Part shown: piece after piece, positions 49,138 through 58,500 of the stretch | Layout: each line of letters begins with the position of its first letter | How positions within the stretch are numbered: position 1 is the stretch's first letter | Assembly (NCBI GenBank): GCA_947374535.1 | Contig: CANCCJ010000007.1 | Span: 7,726 to 71,725, forward strand | Reading direction: 5' to 3' | Length of the DNA: 64,000 nt | From: Comamonadaceae bacterium | GTDB taxonomy: Bacteria > Pseudomonadota > Gammaproteobacteria > Burkholderiales > Burkholderiaceae | Translations under genes and position numbers: made by a program | Notes under the pieces: model-generated | Database searches by the model: none | Told to the model about the DNA's origin: nothing | The model's input: the letters and a program-made list of their open reading frames with translations, nothing else

Positions 49138-51092
49138 ACTGCACCTCTCTCATCTGAAGCGCGCGCATGACGCACCCGTAACCAAAGCGCCTGCATCGAC
49201 CCCGCAATGCCCTGCGGAAACGCCAGCACCATGAGCAACATGCTGGCACCCAACACCGCACGCCAATACTCGGTGCTGCGGGCCAAGTTGTCTTGTAGTG
49301 CGGTAAACGTCACAGCACCCACCAGGGGTCCAGCAAGGGTGTGCACGCCACCCAGCAGCACCATCACCAAGCCATCAACCGACTTGCTCACGCCCAACAC
49401 ATCTGGCGAGATGCTGCCTTTGGAGAACGCAAACAATGCCCCCGCCAAACCCGCAAAGCCAGCAGCCACTACAAAACCCAACCACTGCACACGGGCCACG
49501 TTCAGGCCCATGGCTTCGGCGCGACCCACCGAGTCGCGGCTGGCCCGCAGGGCGTAGCCAAGGGGCGACATCAGCACACGGCGCAGCGCATACACGCTCA
49601 GCGCCACCAACGCGAGGGTGAGCCAGTAATAAGACGGCTTGTCTTGCAACCAGCCGCTAGGCCACACGCCGGTGATGCCGTTGCTGCCACCCGTGAAGTC
49701 GTCCCATTGAAAACAAATGGACCACACAATTTGCGCAAACGCCAAGGTGAGCATGGCCAAGTACACGCCCGACAAACGCACGGCAAACCAAGCGATCGGC
49801 GCGGCCATCAAGGCGCTGATGAGCGGGGCCAACAACAAAGCAACTTCGCAAGAAACGCCCGCTCGTAACACTAGCAACGCAGCCGCATACGCGCCAACGC
49901 CAAAGTAAGCCGCATGGCCAAACGAGTGCATGCCCGCTGGCCCCATGATGAAATGCAAGCTGGCAGCAAAGAGGGCCGCAATCAGTAAGTCAATGCCCAG
50001 CACCAAGGTATAGGACGCGTCAGCGATGAAAAGCGGCAAAGCCATCAATACCGCACCAATGCATAGCCAAACCAACTGAGTGCGTGCACCGTCCAAAACA
50101 AATGGCGCTTCTTGCTCGGTGCTGGCGCGCGGCGCACTTTGTGGCTGGCCCAGCAAACCCCAGGGCCGCACCATCAGCACAGCCGCCATCACCAAAAAAT
50201 CTGCCACGAGCGTGAGTTTTGAAAAAGCAAACGACACACCCAAAATTTCCACCGTGCCCACGGATACACACAGCGCTTTGATTTCGGCAATCAACAAGGC
50301 CGCCACAAACGCGCCAGGAATCGAGCCCATGCCACCGACGACCACGACAACAAACGCATCGCCAATCGTGGCCATGTCCAGTCCCAAGTGCGCAGGCTCG
50401 CGTGGCAGTTGCAGGGCGCCGCCTAAGCCAGCCAGCGCACAGCCCAGTGCAAACACAGCGGTGAACAAGTGGCGCGGGTTCACACCTAAGGCGCCCAACA
50501 TCTCGCGGTCTTGCGTGGCGGCTCTTACCAACACGCCAAAGCGTGTGCGCTTCAAGCACCACCACAACACAGCCAACACGAGCGGGCCAATGGCCATCAA
50601 AAACAAGTCGTACGTAGGAAAGCGCCGACCCAAAATATCGACCGCACCGCTGAGGCCCGGTGCGCGTGGCCCCAGCAAATCTTCCGCGCCCCACAGCCAC
50701 AGCGTGCCGTCTTGCATGACCAGTACCAAGGCAAAGGTGGCGAGCAATTGAAACAACTCGGGCGCTTTGTAAATGTGGCGCAACACCAGCACTTCCACCA
50801 ACGCGCCCAATGCGCCGGTGATGAGCGCTGCGCACAGCAAGAGCAAAAAATAAGCGATGGTTTGGCTGGCAGCATCACCCAGCACCACATTCAAAACAGA
50901 AGACACAACAGGTGCGGCATGTGACACAAGTGAGTAAGCCACATACACACCCAACATAAAGAATGAACCGTGTGCAAAGTTGACGATGCGCGTCACGCCA
51001 AAAATGAGTGACAGACCCGCTGCCACCAAAAACAAAGACGACGCAGCGGCTAACCCGTTGAGGGTTTGCACAAAAAAGCTAGCGATGTCCAT
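49134..51092 (-). CDS. livHM: Fused LivH-LivM permease of a branched-chain amino-acid-type ABC transporter
   Basis: At 652 residues this is twice the usual permease length. Residues about 1-310 match LivH (FVQTLNGLAAASSLFLVAAGLSLIFGVTRIVNFAHG; VVVGGMGSIPGAFVAALLIAEIKALC). A hydrophilic linker (about 320-345) leads to a LivM-like half (ADASYTLVLGIDLLIAALFAASLHFIMGPAGMHSFGHAAYFGVGAYAAALL; VLLGGVHTLAGPLVGAVTFTALQD). Both inner-membrane subunits are thus one polypeptide, a fusion known in some Burkholderiales. It overlaps livG. Confidence 0.92.
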   Translation of the reverse strand: MDIASFFVQTLNGLAAASSLFLVAAGLSLIFGVTRIVNFAHGSFFMLGVYVAYSLVSHAAPVVSSVLNVVLGDAASQTIAYFLLLLCAALITGALGALVEVLVLRHIYKAPELFQLLATFALVLVMQDGTLWLWGAEDLLGPRAPGLSGAVDILGRRFPTYDLFLMAIGPLVLAVLWWCLKRTRFGVLVRAATQDREMLGALGVNPRHLFTAVFALGCALAGLGGALQLPREPAHLGLDMATIGDAFVVVVVGGMGSIPGAFVAALLIAEIKALCVSVGTVEILGVSFAFSKLTLVADFLVMAAVLMVRPWGLLGQPQSAPRASTEQEAPFVLDGARTQLVWLCIGAVLMALPLFIADASYTLVLGIDLLIAALFAASLHFIMGPAGMHSFGHAAYFGVGAYAAALLVLRAGVSCEVALLLAPLISALMAAPIAWFAVRLSGVYLAMLTLAFAQIVWSICFQWDDFTGGSNGITGVWPSGWLQDKPSYYWLTLALVALSVYALRRVLMSPLGYALRASRDSVGRAEAMGLNVARVQWLGFVVAAGFAGLAGALFAFSKGSISPDVLGVSKSVDGLVMVLLGGVHTLAGPLVGAVTFTALQDNLARSTEYWRAVLGASMLLMVLAFPQGIAGSMQALWLRVRHARASDERGAV

Positions 51093-51116
51093 GGTGCGTT
51101 TGGGGGCTCAAATTAA

Positions 51117-51140
51117 AACGCCCGCAAGAGGCGGGCGTTG
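51117..51140 (-). terminator. Intercistronic hairpin between the binding-protein gene and the permease gene
   Basis: Perfect nine-base stem AACGCCCGC / GCGGGCGTT with a five-base loop, followed on the minus strand by a T-rich stretch. It lies in the 57-bp gap after the binding-protein gene. Such hairpins commonly reduce read-through so that binding protein is made in excess over membrane subunits. Confidence 0.78.
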
Positions 51141-51149
51141 TGTTGGGGT

Positions 51150-52352
51150 TTAGTTGCTCGGTCGGAGTTTTTTCACAACGTCATCACTGGGTTGCACAGA
51201 GGCACCGTCGATGTAGCGGTAGTCTACCAACACGCCCTTGCCGTTGTCGTTCTTGGTGCGGCCCAAGAACGCGCCCATGGTGGACTGGTGGTCTTGTGCG
51301 CGGAACATCACTTTGCCGTAGGGCGTGCTGAATTTCAAACCGCTGAAGGCATCGGCCAGCTTCTCGCTGTCGGTGCTTTTTGCTTTGCCGATACCCGCGG
51401 CCAATGCCTGAATCATGCTGTAGCCCACGACGGAGCCCAAGCGGGGGTGGTCGTTGTATTTGTGGTGGTAGGCCAAGAAGAAGGCTTTGTGCTCGGGCGT
51501 TTGTACGCCATACCAAGGGTAGCCGGTGACGATCCAGCCATTGGGTGTTTCGTCTTTGAGCGGTTCCAGGTATTCAGGTTCGCCTGTGAGCAAGCTGACC
51601 ACTTCACGGCCTTGGAACACGCCTCGCGTGTTGCCTTCGCGCACAAACTTGGCGAGGTCAGTGGCAAATAACACGTTGAAGATGGCATCGGGTTTGGCGT
51701 CGGCAATCGCTTGCGTCACAGAGCCCGCGTCAATCTTGCCTAACGCCGGTGCTTGCTCGGCCACAAACTCCACGTCGGGTTGCGCGGCCTTCAGTAGTTG
51801 TTTGAAAGTGGCGGCAGCCGACTGACCGTATTCGTAGTTGGGGTACACCACGGCCCAGCGTTTTTTCTTGAGCTTGACGGCTTCGGGCGCCAACATGGCC
51901 ACTTGCATGTAGGTGCTGGCGCGTAGGCGATAGGTGTAGCGGTTGCCGTTTTGCCAAACCATTTTGTCGGTCAGCGGCTCGCCTGCGAGGAAGAACACTT
52001 TGCGCTGTTTGGCAAAGTCGCTCAGTGCCAGACCAATGTGCGAGAGGAATGCGCCAGACAGCACATCGACTTTCTCGCGACTCAGCAGCTCTTCGGCAGC
52101 ACGCACGGCGTCGCCAGGCGACGCGTTGTCGTCACGCGTGATGAGTTGCAGCGGTTTGCCGTTGACACCGCCCGCGGCGTTGATTTCTTCCACCGCCAGT
52201 TCCATGCCCTTTTTGTAGGGGTCTAGGAATGCAGGCTGCGCTTTGTAGCTGTTGATCTCGCCAATTTTGATGACGTTTTGGGCGAAGACGGGCAGGGCGG
52301 CAACGCTCAGGGCGAGGGCGGCGGTGCGAAAAGAGGAAGCAATGTTTTTCAC
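51150..52352 (-). CDS. Periplasmic substrate-binding protein of the Liv-type ABC transporter
   Basis: A 400-residue type I periplasmic binding protein with a signal peptide (FRTAALALSVAALPVFAQ). The mature part starts NVIKIGEINSYKAQPAFLDPYKKGMELAVEEINAAGGVNGKPLQLITRDDNASPGDAVRAAEELLSREKVDVLSG in spaced family blocks typical of LivJ/LivK/AmiC-like proteins, followed by a second lobe. It is the first gene of the operon; ligand identity is not deducible. Confidence 0.9.
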   Translation of the reverse strand: MKNIASSFRTAALALSVAALPVFAQNVIKIGEINSYKAQPAFLDPYKKGMELAVEEINAAGGVNGKPLQLITRDDNASPGDAVRAAEELLSREKVDVLSGAFLSHIGLALSDFAKQRKVFFLAGEPLTDKMVWQNGNRYTYRLRASTYMQVAMLAPEAVKLKKKRWAVVYPNYEYGQSAAATFKQLLKAAQPDVEFVAEQAPALGKIDAGSVTQAIADAKPDAIFNVLFATDLAKFVREGNTRGVFQGREVVSLLTGEPEYLEPLKDETPNGWIVTGYPWYGVQTPEHKAFFLAYHHKYNDHPRLGSVVGYSMIQALAAGIGKAKSTDSEKLADAFSGLKFSTPYGKVMFRAQDHQSTMGAFLGRTKNDNGKGVLVDYRYIDGASVQPSDDVVKKLRPSN

Positions 52353-52560
52353 GGGGATGCCTTAAATCGCGGTGTCTGACGCCATCGCGGCGCACCGACA
52401 GTATTTGCAAAGACCCCCATTGTCTTGCAAACCAAATTTGAATTGCATACGGTTTGAAGCGGCCCTTGGATGGGCGGTGCCAGCCTATGACCCAAGTGCA
52501 TGGCGCCAAGCGGTGAGTCAACCGCAAAACGCATCAACGCCTACCCAGCGTTCACAATGC

Positions 52561-52598
52561 AAGAAGCCCCGCAAGCTTTGCAACTTGCGGGGCTTCTT
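52561..52598. terminator. Strong bidirectional terminator downstream of pckG
   Basis: Fifteen-base perfect stem AAGAAGCCCCGCAAG (52561-52575) / CTTGCGGGGCTTCTT (52584-52598), about 40 bases after the pckG stop. It insulates pckG from the liv operon. The rest of the 287-bp gap (52353-52639) presumably carries the liv promoter; no clear hexamers were recognised. Confidence 0.9.
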
Positions 52599-52639
52599 GA
52601 CTTTCACACGCAGCGTTGGCCGAGCGTGTGTGGTGCTGA

Positions 52640-54478
52640 TTAGGCTTCCAAGCGCGCAGCCAAAGCGGCCTTGGTCGTGGTCATTTCAGAAGGCAAGTTG
52701 TAAGCCAACTGGGTGAAAAGCTCTTCGTGCAGTTTCAACTCAGCCACCCAAGCGGCTTTGTCGATGCTGGTGACGGTCTTAAATTGGTCTGCGGTGAAGT
52801 TCAAGCCAGTCCAGTTGATTTCTTCATACGTGGGGCTCACGCCGAACACGTTTTCTTTGCCATGGGCTTGACCTTCGATGCGGTCAATCATCCACTTCAA
52901 AACGCGCATGTTTTCGCCGTAGCCTGGCCACACAAACTTGCCGTCGTCGCCCTTGCGGAACCAGTTGACGCAGTAAATCGATGGCACTTTGGCGCCACCG
53001 GCTTTGAGTGTGTCGCCCATGTTGAGCCAGTGCTGGAAGTAGTCGCTCATGTTGTAGCCCATGAACGGGAGCATGGCGAACGGGTCGCGGCGCACCACGC
53101 CTTGTTGGCCAGCGGCCGCAGCGGTGGTCTCAGAGCCCATGGTCGCAGCCATGTAGACGCCTTCTGTCCAGTTGCGTGCTTCGGTGACCAAAGGCACGGT
53201 GGTGGAGCGGCGGCCGCCGAAGATGAATGCGTCAATGGCTACGCCATCGGCGTCGTCCCATTGGCTGTCCAAAGCAGGGTTGTTGATGGCTGCCACGGTG
53301 AAGCGCGCATTGGGATGCGCAGCTTTGGCGCCGGTTTCTTTGGCGATCGCAGGGGTCCAGTCTTTGCCTTGCCAGTCGATCAAATGATCGGGCATGGTGC
53401 CTGTGTCTTTTTCCATGCCTTCCCACCACACGTCGCCGTCATCGGTCAATGCGACGTTGGTGAAGATGACGTTCTTGTCCAAGCTCGCCATGCAGTTGGG
53501 GTTGGTGTGGAAGTTGGTGCCAGGGGCCACGCCAAAGTAACCCGCTTCTGGGTTGATGGCGTACAACTTGCCGTCCGAGTGTGGCTTGATCCAGGCGATG
53601 TCGTCACCGATGGTGGTGACTTTCCAGCCGTCGAAGCCTTCGGGCGGCACGAGCATGGAGAAGTTGGTTTTGCCGCAAGCGCTGGGGAAAGCGGCAGCCA
53701 CGTGGTATTTCTTGCCTTGTGGGTTGGTCACGCCCAAGATGAGCATGTGTTCGGCCAACCAGCCTTGGTCGCGGCCCATGTTGGACGCGATGCGCAACGC
53801 AAAGCACTTCTTGCCCAACAAAGCGTTGCCGCCGTAGCCGGAGCCATAAGACCAGATTTCGCGTGTCTCTGGGTAATGCACGATGTATTTGGTTTTGTTA
53901 CAAGGCCATGTCACATCGGCTTGGCCAGCGGCCAGCGGTGCGCCCACGGTGTGCACGCAAGGCACGAAGGGGCCGTCTGTGCCGATCACGTCGTATACGG
54001 CTTTGCCCATGCGGGTCATGATTTTTTGGTTCACGGCGACGTAAGCGCTGTCGGTCAACTCAATGCCAACGTGGGCAATGTGCGAACCCAAGGGGCCCAT
54101 GCTGAAAGGCACCACATACATGGTGCGGCCTTTCATACACCCGTCAAACAAAGGCTGCAAAGTGGTGCGCATCTCAGCGGGGGCCATCCAGTTGTTGGTT
54201 GGGCCAGCGTTTTCTTTTTTCTCTGAACAGATGTAGGTGCGGTCTTCCACGCGGGCCACGTCTGAGGGGTCAGAGCAAGCCAAGAAAGAGTTGGGGCGCT
54301 TGGCAGGGTTCAACTTTTTGAAAGTGCCAGCGTCAACCAGTTGTTGGCACAGGCGGTTGTATTCCTCGTCGCTGCCGTCGCACCAGTAGATGGTGTCAGG
54401 TGTGCACAAAGCGGCCATTTCGCCGACCCAAGCTATCAGCTTTGGGTTTTTTACATATGCGGGTGCATGGATGTTCAT
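52640..54478 (-). CDS. pckG: Phosphoenolpyruvate carboxykinase (GTP)
   Basis: It converts oxaloacetate and GTP to phosphoenolpyruvate in gluconeogenesis. The 612 residues match the GTP-dependent class: [24 protein letters not shown] near the N-terminus, the P-loop (kinase-1a) [16 protein letters not shown] (about 267-282) with the GTP-class catalytic Cys, kinase-2 IGDDIAWI and [18 protein letters not shown]. The start has an AGGAG site ten bases upstream. Its leader carries a large inverted repeat. It is expressed alone, between two terminators. Confidence 0.95.
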   Translation of the reverse strand: MNIHAPAYVKNPKLIAWVGEMAALCTPDTIYWCDGSDEEYNRLCQQLVDAGTFKKLNPAKRPNSFLACSDPSDVARVEDRTYICSEKKENAGPTNNWMAPAEMRTTLQPLFDGCMKGRTMYVVPFSMGPLGSHIAHVGIELTDSAYVAVNQKIMTRMGKAVYDVIGTDGPFVPCVHTVGAPLAAGQADVTWPCNKTKYIVHYPETREIWSYGSGYGGNALLGKKCFALRIASNMGRDQGWLAEHMLILGVTNPQGKKYHVAAAFPSACGKTNFSMLVPPEGFDGWKVTTIGDDIAWIKPHSDGKLYAINPEAGYFGVAPGTNFHTNPNCMASLDKNVIFTNVALTDDGDVWWEGMEKDTGTMPDHLIDWQGKDWTPAIAKETGAKAAHPNARFTVAAINNPALDSQWDDADGVAIDAFIFGGRRSTTVPLVTEARNWTEGVYMAATMGSETTAAAAGQQGVVRRDPFAMLPFMGYNMSDYFQHWLNMGDTLKAGGAKVPSIYCVNWFRKGDDGKFVWPGYGENMRVLKWMIDRIEGQAHGKENVFGVSPTYEEINWTGLNFTADQFKTVTSIDKAAWVAELKLHEELFTQLAYNLPSEMTTTKAALAARLEA

Positions 54479-54498
54479 GAAAAGCTCCTAAGTCAAAA

Positions 54499-54546
54499 AA
54501 TTGAGGTCAGAGCCCTGCCCACTGTCGCGAGGCTCTGACCTCAATT
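54499..54546 (-). promoter_or_regulatory. 16-bp perfect inverted repeat with T-run in the pckG leader
   Basis: AATTGAGGTCAGAGCC (54499-54514) and its exact reverse complement (54531-54546) are separated by 16 bases. Read in the pckG direction the stem is followed by six T, then the ribosome site and ATG about 20 bases on. It thus looks like an intrinsic terminator or attenuator inside the leader. Another GGTCAGAG copy lies upstream at 54584-54591. An alternative is a REP-type palindrome dispersed in the genome. Confidence 0.7.
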
Positions 54547-54715
54547 CATTGCCGCTTGCTTAGACCAAACGGATGTCTATTTTATGAAACTCTGACCTTC
54601 CCCAAGCTTGCAAAACCCTTATGAGTTACATGAAATACATCAAAAGTATTAACTTATGGGTTTTTTTTATGTAATTGCTAGGGTTTGGCCTAGGCGAAAG
54701 TTACACAGCGAGAAA

Positions 54716-54745
54716 AACAAAAAGCGCCAGAAATGGCGCTTTTTG
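54716..54745 (-). terminator. Terminator after the 45-residue membrane protein gene
   Basis: Stem AAAAGCGCCA / TGGCGCTTTT closed by a four-base loop, followed on the minus strand by TTTTTG and a second T-run. It lies about 40 bases after the small gene's stop and upstream of pckG. The rest of the pckG-to-small-gene gap (54547-54715) must contain the pckG promoter; nothing else was recognised there. Confidence 0.85.
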
Positions 54746-54783
54746 GGCTGGGTGACCGAGCATGCGGCCGTCGCTTCCTTGGT

Positions 54784-54921
54784 TCAAGCCATCGTGACGG
54801 CGATGAAGGCCAGCAAGAAAATCAGGATCGCGCCGGCCACAGGCAAGACGAAGTGCATCACAGGAACGATGGCTTCCACCACGTCTTGTTCGGCGTCGGG
54901 TGCGTGGGTGTGGTTGGACAT
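54784..54921 (-). CDS. Small single-pass membrane protein (45 residues), unknown function
   Basis: An unrecognised short gene. The product starts MSNHTHAPDAEQDVVEAIVP (acidic, His-containing N-terminus) and then forms one strong hydrophobic helix, MHFVLPVAGAILIFLLAFIA, ending VTMA. Support that it is real: a good GAGGAG ribosome site eight bases before ATG, a proper terminator just downstream on the same strand, and a sensible membrane-protein composition. It lies alone between recQ and pckG. The size and shape recall small respiratory-complex or transporter accessory subunits, but no family is recognised. Confidence 0.75.
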   Translation of the reverse strand: MSNHTHAPDAEQDVVEAIVPVMHFVLPVAGAILIFLLAFIAVTMA

Positions 54922-55023
54922 GTTGTGTCTCCTCTATCAATGTGAGTGTGGGCAAATTTTAGGGAAGTAGAACCGTTTTGCAGTCATGGCCGTGACAGGG
55001 TAAACCCGTCGAACGTCGCTGAT

Positions 55024-56922
55024 TTATGCGGGAAGCGCCACCACGCGCAGAACTTCGTCGCCATAGGCTTCAAGCTTCTTCGCACCAATGCCTGCAATGC
55101 CTTGCAGGGCCTCGAGGTCTTGCGGCTCAGCTTGGGCGATGGCTGCCAGCGTGGCATCGTGAAAGATGACGTAAGCGGGTAAGTTGTGCGAACGGGCCAC
55201 TTCAGCCCGCCATGCCTTGAGGGCCTCGTAGCGCGTTTGGGCTTGCATGTCCAGCGCGATGGGTGCTGGCTTGGACGCACCGCTGGCGCTGCGTTTGCCC
55301 TTGCGGTCGGCGGGTGAGGACACCGAAGCGCGCAAGCGAACCGTCACTTCGCCTTTGAGTACGGCGCGAGAGGCCTCGGTCAAATACATGGTGTTGAAGG
55401 CTTGTGCGTCCACGCCTAAAGCGCCTGAGGCGATGAGTTGGCGCAGCACGCCCCGCAGCTGAACTTCGCTGAACTGCGCGCCAATGCCAAAGGTGCTGAG
55501 TTTGTCGTGGCCGTATTGGCTGACCTTGTCTGTGGCTTTGCCGCGCAAGATGTCCATCACATGGCCCGCGCCAAACGACATGCCGCTTTGCTGCTTGACG
55601 CGGTAGATGGTGGACAGCAACATGCGGGCAGCTTCGGTGCCGTCCCAAATCTCGGGGGGTTGCAGGCAGATGTCGCAATTGCCGCAGGTGTATTTCGGCG
55701 CGCCGTCTTCGGGCGATGTGTAGGTTTCGCCAAAGTAGCCCAACAACCGCACCCGTCGGCAGTCGGTGGCTTCGGCCAAGGCCAGCAGCGCATCGAGCTT
55801 GCCGCGCATGACTTGTTTGAACTCTTCGCCCGCAGGGCTTTCGTCAATCATGCGGCGTTGGTTCACCACGTCGTTCAGGCCGTAGGCCATCCACGCATGG
55901 GCGGCTTGGCCGTCGCGACCGCCACGGCCGGTTTCTTGGTAATAGCCTTCGATGTTTTTGGGCATGTCCAAGTGCGCCACAAAGCGCACATCGGGTTTGT
56001 CGATGCCCATGCCAAACGCCACGGTGGCGACCATCACCAAGCCCTCTTCACGCAAGAATCGGTTTTGGTGCTTTTGTCGAACGGCCCCGTCTAAGCCTGC
56101 GTGGTATGGCAGCGCGGCAATGCCAGCTTCGCACAAGATTTTGGCCACTTCCTCAACCCGCTTGCGCGATTGGCAATAGACGATGCCGCTGTCTTGCCAG
56201 TCTGGCCCCATGTGCTCGCGTTGGATGAAGCGCAGCAATTGGGCGGAGGCCTCTTTCTTTTCGACGATGGTGTAGCGGATGTTGGGGCGGTCAAAACTGC
56301 TGACAAACTGTTGCGCGTCTTCGAGCTGCAAGCGCTCCACGATGTCGGCACGCGTGAGAGCGTCAGCCGTTGCGGTGAGCGCCATGCGCGGCACGCCTGC
56401 GTAGCGTTCGTGCAGTACGGTCAGAGCGCGGTATTCGGGGCGAAAGTCGTGACCCCATTGGCTCACGCAATGCGCTTCGTCAATGGCAAACAGGCTGAGT
56501 TGGCCTTGTTCATGCAAGGCATCCAGCTGCGCCAAAAAGCGCGGCGTGGTGATGCGCTCGGGTGCGGCGTAGAGCAGGGTGATGTCGCCACGGCGCAGGC
56601 GCTGCTCCACCGCATTGGCTTCTTCGCCGCTCAGGCTGGAATTTAAAAAGGCGGCTTCAACACCCGCTTCGTGCAGCGCACCCACTTGGTCGTGCATGAG
56701 GGCGATGAGGGGTGACACCACGATGGTGATGCCGTGGCCCATACGCTGGCGCGCAATGGCGGGAATTTGGTAGCAGAGTGATTTGCCGCCGCCCGTGGGC
56801 ATGAGCACCAGCGCATCGCCACCGTTGTAGACGTGGTTGACGATGGCTTCTTGGGGGCCTCGAAATGCGCCGTAGCCAAATACCTCGCGCAAGATGTCCT
56901 GTGGGTTCACCCGAGTTTGCAC
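55024..56922 (-). CDS. recQ: ATP-dependent DNA helicase RecQ
   Basis: A 3'-5' helicase for recombination and fork repair. The 632 residues show motif 0 region [14 protein letters not shown], motif [16 protein letters not shown], motif [20 protein letters not shown], motif [13 protein letters not shown], the zinc site with [11 protein letters not shown], a winged-helix domain and a C-terminal HRDC domain (about 550-625; [25 protein letters not shown]). Start is a GTG; it diverges from metH. Confidence 0.95.
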   Translation of the reverse strand: MQTRVNPQDILREVFGYGAFRGPQEAIVNHVYNGGDALVLMPTGGGKSLCYQIPAIARQRMGHGITIVVSPLIALMHDQVGALHEAGVEAAFLNSSLSGEEANAVEQRLRRGDITLLYAAPERITTPRFLAQLDALHEQGQLSLFAIDEAHCVSQWGHDFRPEYRALTVLHERYAGVPRMALTATADALTRADIVERLQLEDAQQFVSSFDRPNIRYTIVEKKEASAQLLRFIQREHMGPDWQDSGIVYCQSRKRVEEVAKILCEAGIAALPYHAGLDGAVRQKHQNRFLREEGLVMVATVAFGMGIDKPDVRFVAHLDMPKNIEGYYQETGRGGRDGQAAHAWMAYGLNDVVNQRRMIDESPAGEEFKQVMRGKLDALLALAEATDCRRVRLLGYFGETYTSPEDGAPKYTCGNCDICLQPPEIWDGTEAARMLLSTIYRVKQQSGMSFGAGHVMDILRGKATDKVSQYGHDKLSTFGIGAQFSEVQLRGVLRQLIASGALGVDAQAFNTMYLTEASRAVLKGEVTVRLRASVSSPADRKGKRSASGASKPAPIALDMQAQTRYEALKAWRAEVARSHNLPAYVIFHDATLAAIAQAEPQDLEALQGIAGIGAKKLEAYGDEVLRVVALPA

Positions 56923-57022
56923 GGCAACTTTCTCGGGCCGCCGTGATGGCTGGCGCGGGGGTGAAGGAGGGGCATCGACGATGGCATGGGCCGCTATTGT
57001 CTCTGCTTCTTACAATGGAGGA

Positions 57023-58096
57023 ATGACTCAAGCCTACACACGCGCAAAAGAATTACCTGCCATCTTGGCCAAACGCATTGCCATCCTTGACGGCGCGATG
57101 GGCACCATGATTCAGCGCTTTAAGTTGGACGAAGCGCAATACCGAGGAGCCGGGTACGCTGGGCCCGGCGCTCAGTACGAGCGCTTCAAAGACTTCCACA
57201 AAGACGTGAAAGGCAACAACGAGTTGCTGAGCCTCACACGCCCTGACGTGATTCGCGACATCCACGAGCGCTACCTCGCCGCGGGTGCCGACTTGATCGA
57301 AACCAACACCTTCGGCGCGACCACCATCGCCCAAGCTGATTACGACATGGCCGATTTGGCCTACGAGATGAACCTGGCCTCGGCCCGCATCGCCCGCGAA
57401 GCCTGCGACAAATACAGCACACCCGACAAGCCCCGCTTTGTAGCGGGCGCCGTCGGCCCCACGCCCAAAACCGCCAGCATCAGCCCCGACGTGAACGACG
57501 CGGGCGCACGCAATGTGAACTTTGAAGAACTGCGTGCCGCGTATTACGACCAAGTCAAAGCCTTGGTGGAAGGCGGCTCAGATGTGTTGTTGGTCGAAAC
57601 CATTTTTGACACGCTCAACGCCAAAGCCGCCTTGTTTGCGATTGAAGAATTCTTTGAAGCCTCGGGCGAGCGCTTGCCCCTCATCATCAGCGGCACCGTG
57701 ACCGATGCCTCAGGCCGCATCTTGAGCGGCCAAACCGTCACCGCGTTTTGGCACAGCGTGCGCCACGCGCAGCCGCTGGCCATTGGCCTGAACTGCGCTT
57801 TGGGTGCCACGCTGATGCGCCCTTATATCCAAGAGCTCAACAAGGTGGCGGGCGACACGTTCATCAGCTGCTACCCCAACGCGGGCTTGCCCAACCCCAT
57901 GAGCGACACCGGCTTTGACGAAACGCCCGATGTGACCAGCCGCTTGATTCATGAGTTTGCCGCGGAAGGCTTGGTCAACATCGTGGGCGGCTGCTGTGGC
58001 ACCACGCCTGAGCACATCGCGGCGATTGGCCAAGCGGTGGCTGATCAAAAAGCGCGGGCCTTGAGTGCGGGGCCGTTTTATCGCGAGGCGGCTTAA
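57023..58096 (+). CDS. metH: Methionine synthase, homocysteine-binding subunit (N-terminal half of split MetH)
   Basis: The 357 residues correspond to the first domain of cobalamin-dependent methionine synthase, which binds and activates homocysteine on zinc. Seen are [11 protein letters not shown] near the start, the zinc ligand Cys in IGLNCALGA and the pair in [14 protein letters not shown]. The frame ends normally at TAA with no sign of the following pterin domain, which is a separate gene 400 bases on. Split MetH is known in several Comamonadaceae. Start at MTQAYTR, preceded by GGAGG. Confidence 0.94.
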   Translation: MTQAYTRAKELPAILAKRIAILDGAMGTMIQRFKLDEAQYRGAGYAGPGAQYERFKDFHKDVKGNNELLSLTRPDVIRDIHERYLAAGADLIETNTFGATTIAQADYDMADLAYEMNLASARIAREACDKYSTPDKPRFVAGAVGPTPKTASISPDVNDAGARNVNFEELRAAYYDQVKALVEGGSDVLLVETIFDTLNAKAALFAIEEFFEASGERLPLIISGTVTDASGRILSGQTVTAFWHSVRHAQPLAIGLNCALGATLMRPYIQELNKVAGDTFISCYPNAGLPNPMSDTGFDETPDVTSRLIHEFAAEGLVNIVGGCCGTTPEHIAAIGQAVADQKARALSAGPFYREAA

Positions 58097-58103
58097 AAGA
58101 TAA

Positions 58104-58346
58104 GCGCTCATCAAACCCCCTGCTGGCGACTATTTAAAGGCGCATGGTCACGTCAACCGCAGCCTAATTGCCCAAGAATTGGCGTTGACCAACTTGGCAT
58201 CTAGCCAGTGGCTACGTGAGTTCCTCAATGCACATGCAACCGCATTGGAGTGGGATAACTTCAAAGGCGGTTACTGCCGACGAGGCAGGCGCTCCATGTC
58301 GTGCGCGTGTTTGCGTGGCAATGCGAGCATTTCAATAGGCCAATAG
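58104..58346 (+). other. Open frame without start codon in the gap between the two metH genes
   Basis: An 80-codon stop-free frame (ALIKPPAGDYLKAHGHV..., then NRSLIAQELALTNLASSQWLRE in pieces) reads like protein but has no ATG or GTG near its beginning and no ribosome site. It may be a degraded gene remnant or chance. The gap of 392 bp otherwise holds the SAH riboswitch and a likely -10 (TAAAAT, 58369-58374) immediately before it. Confidence 0.25.
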
Positions 58347-58381
58347 GCGATCCCAGTAAGGGCGCGGTTAAAATACAGCCT

Positions 58382-58493
58382 TCCCCAAGGAGCGTTGCAG
58401 CTTCACCCGTCCTTTAGGACTCTCGCGTGAAGTCAGGCTTGGGGCCGAATCTTTTGCAACGACGCTCACCTGTTTTGTTAGCCCCCAGGTGAG
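58382..58493 (+). ncRNA. S-adenosylhomocysteine (SAH) riboswitch with Shine-Dalgarno-masking expression platform
   Basis: The stretch matches the SAH riboswitch consensus: CCCCAAGGAGCGTTGCAG at the 5' side, a variable stem (CTTCAC / GTGAAG), the AGGCTTGGGG return strand pairing with CCCCAAG (58383-58389 with 58438-58444), and the conserved GCAACGACGCTCACC at the end, whose CGCTC can pair with GAGCG. The final CTCACCTG (58465-58472) is perfectly complementary to CAGGTGAG (58486-58493), which contains the Shine-Dalgarno of the next gene. Ligand binding should hold CGCTC in the aptamer and free the ribosome site, turning translation on when SAH accumulates. Confidence 0.9.
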
Positions 58494-58500
58494 TACCCCC

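Noticed and set aside
52727..54226. Open frame of 499 codons antisense to pckG
   Set aside because: Composition is that of a shadow frame (many His, Val, Gly); PEP carboxykinase motifs are intact on the minus strand.
54701..54955. 84-codon minus-strand frame in the recQ-pckG gap
   Set aside because: Arginine- and histidine-rich shadow that overlaps in another frame the better-supported 45-residue membrane protein gene, which has the ribosome site and terminator.
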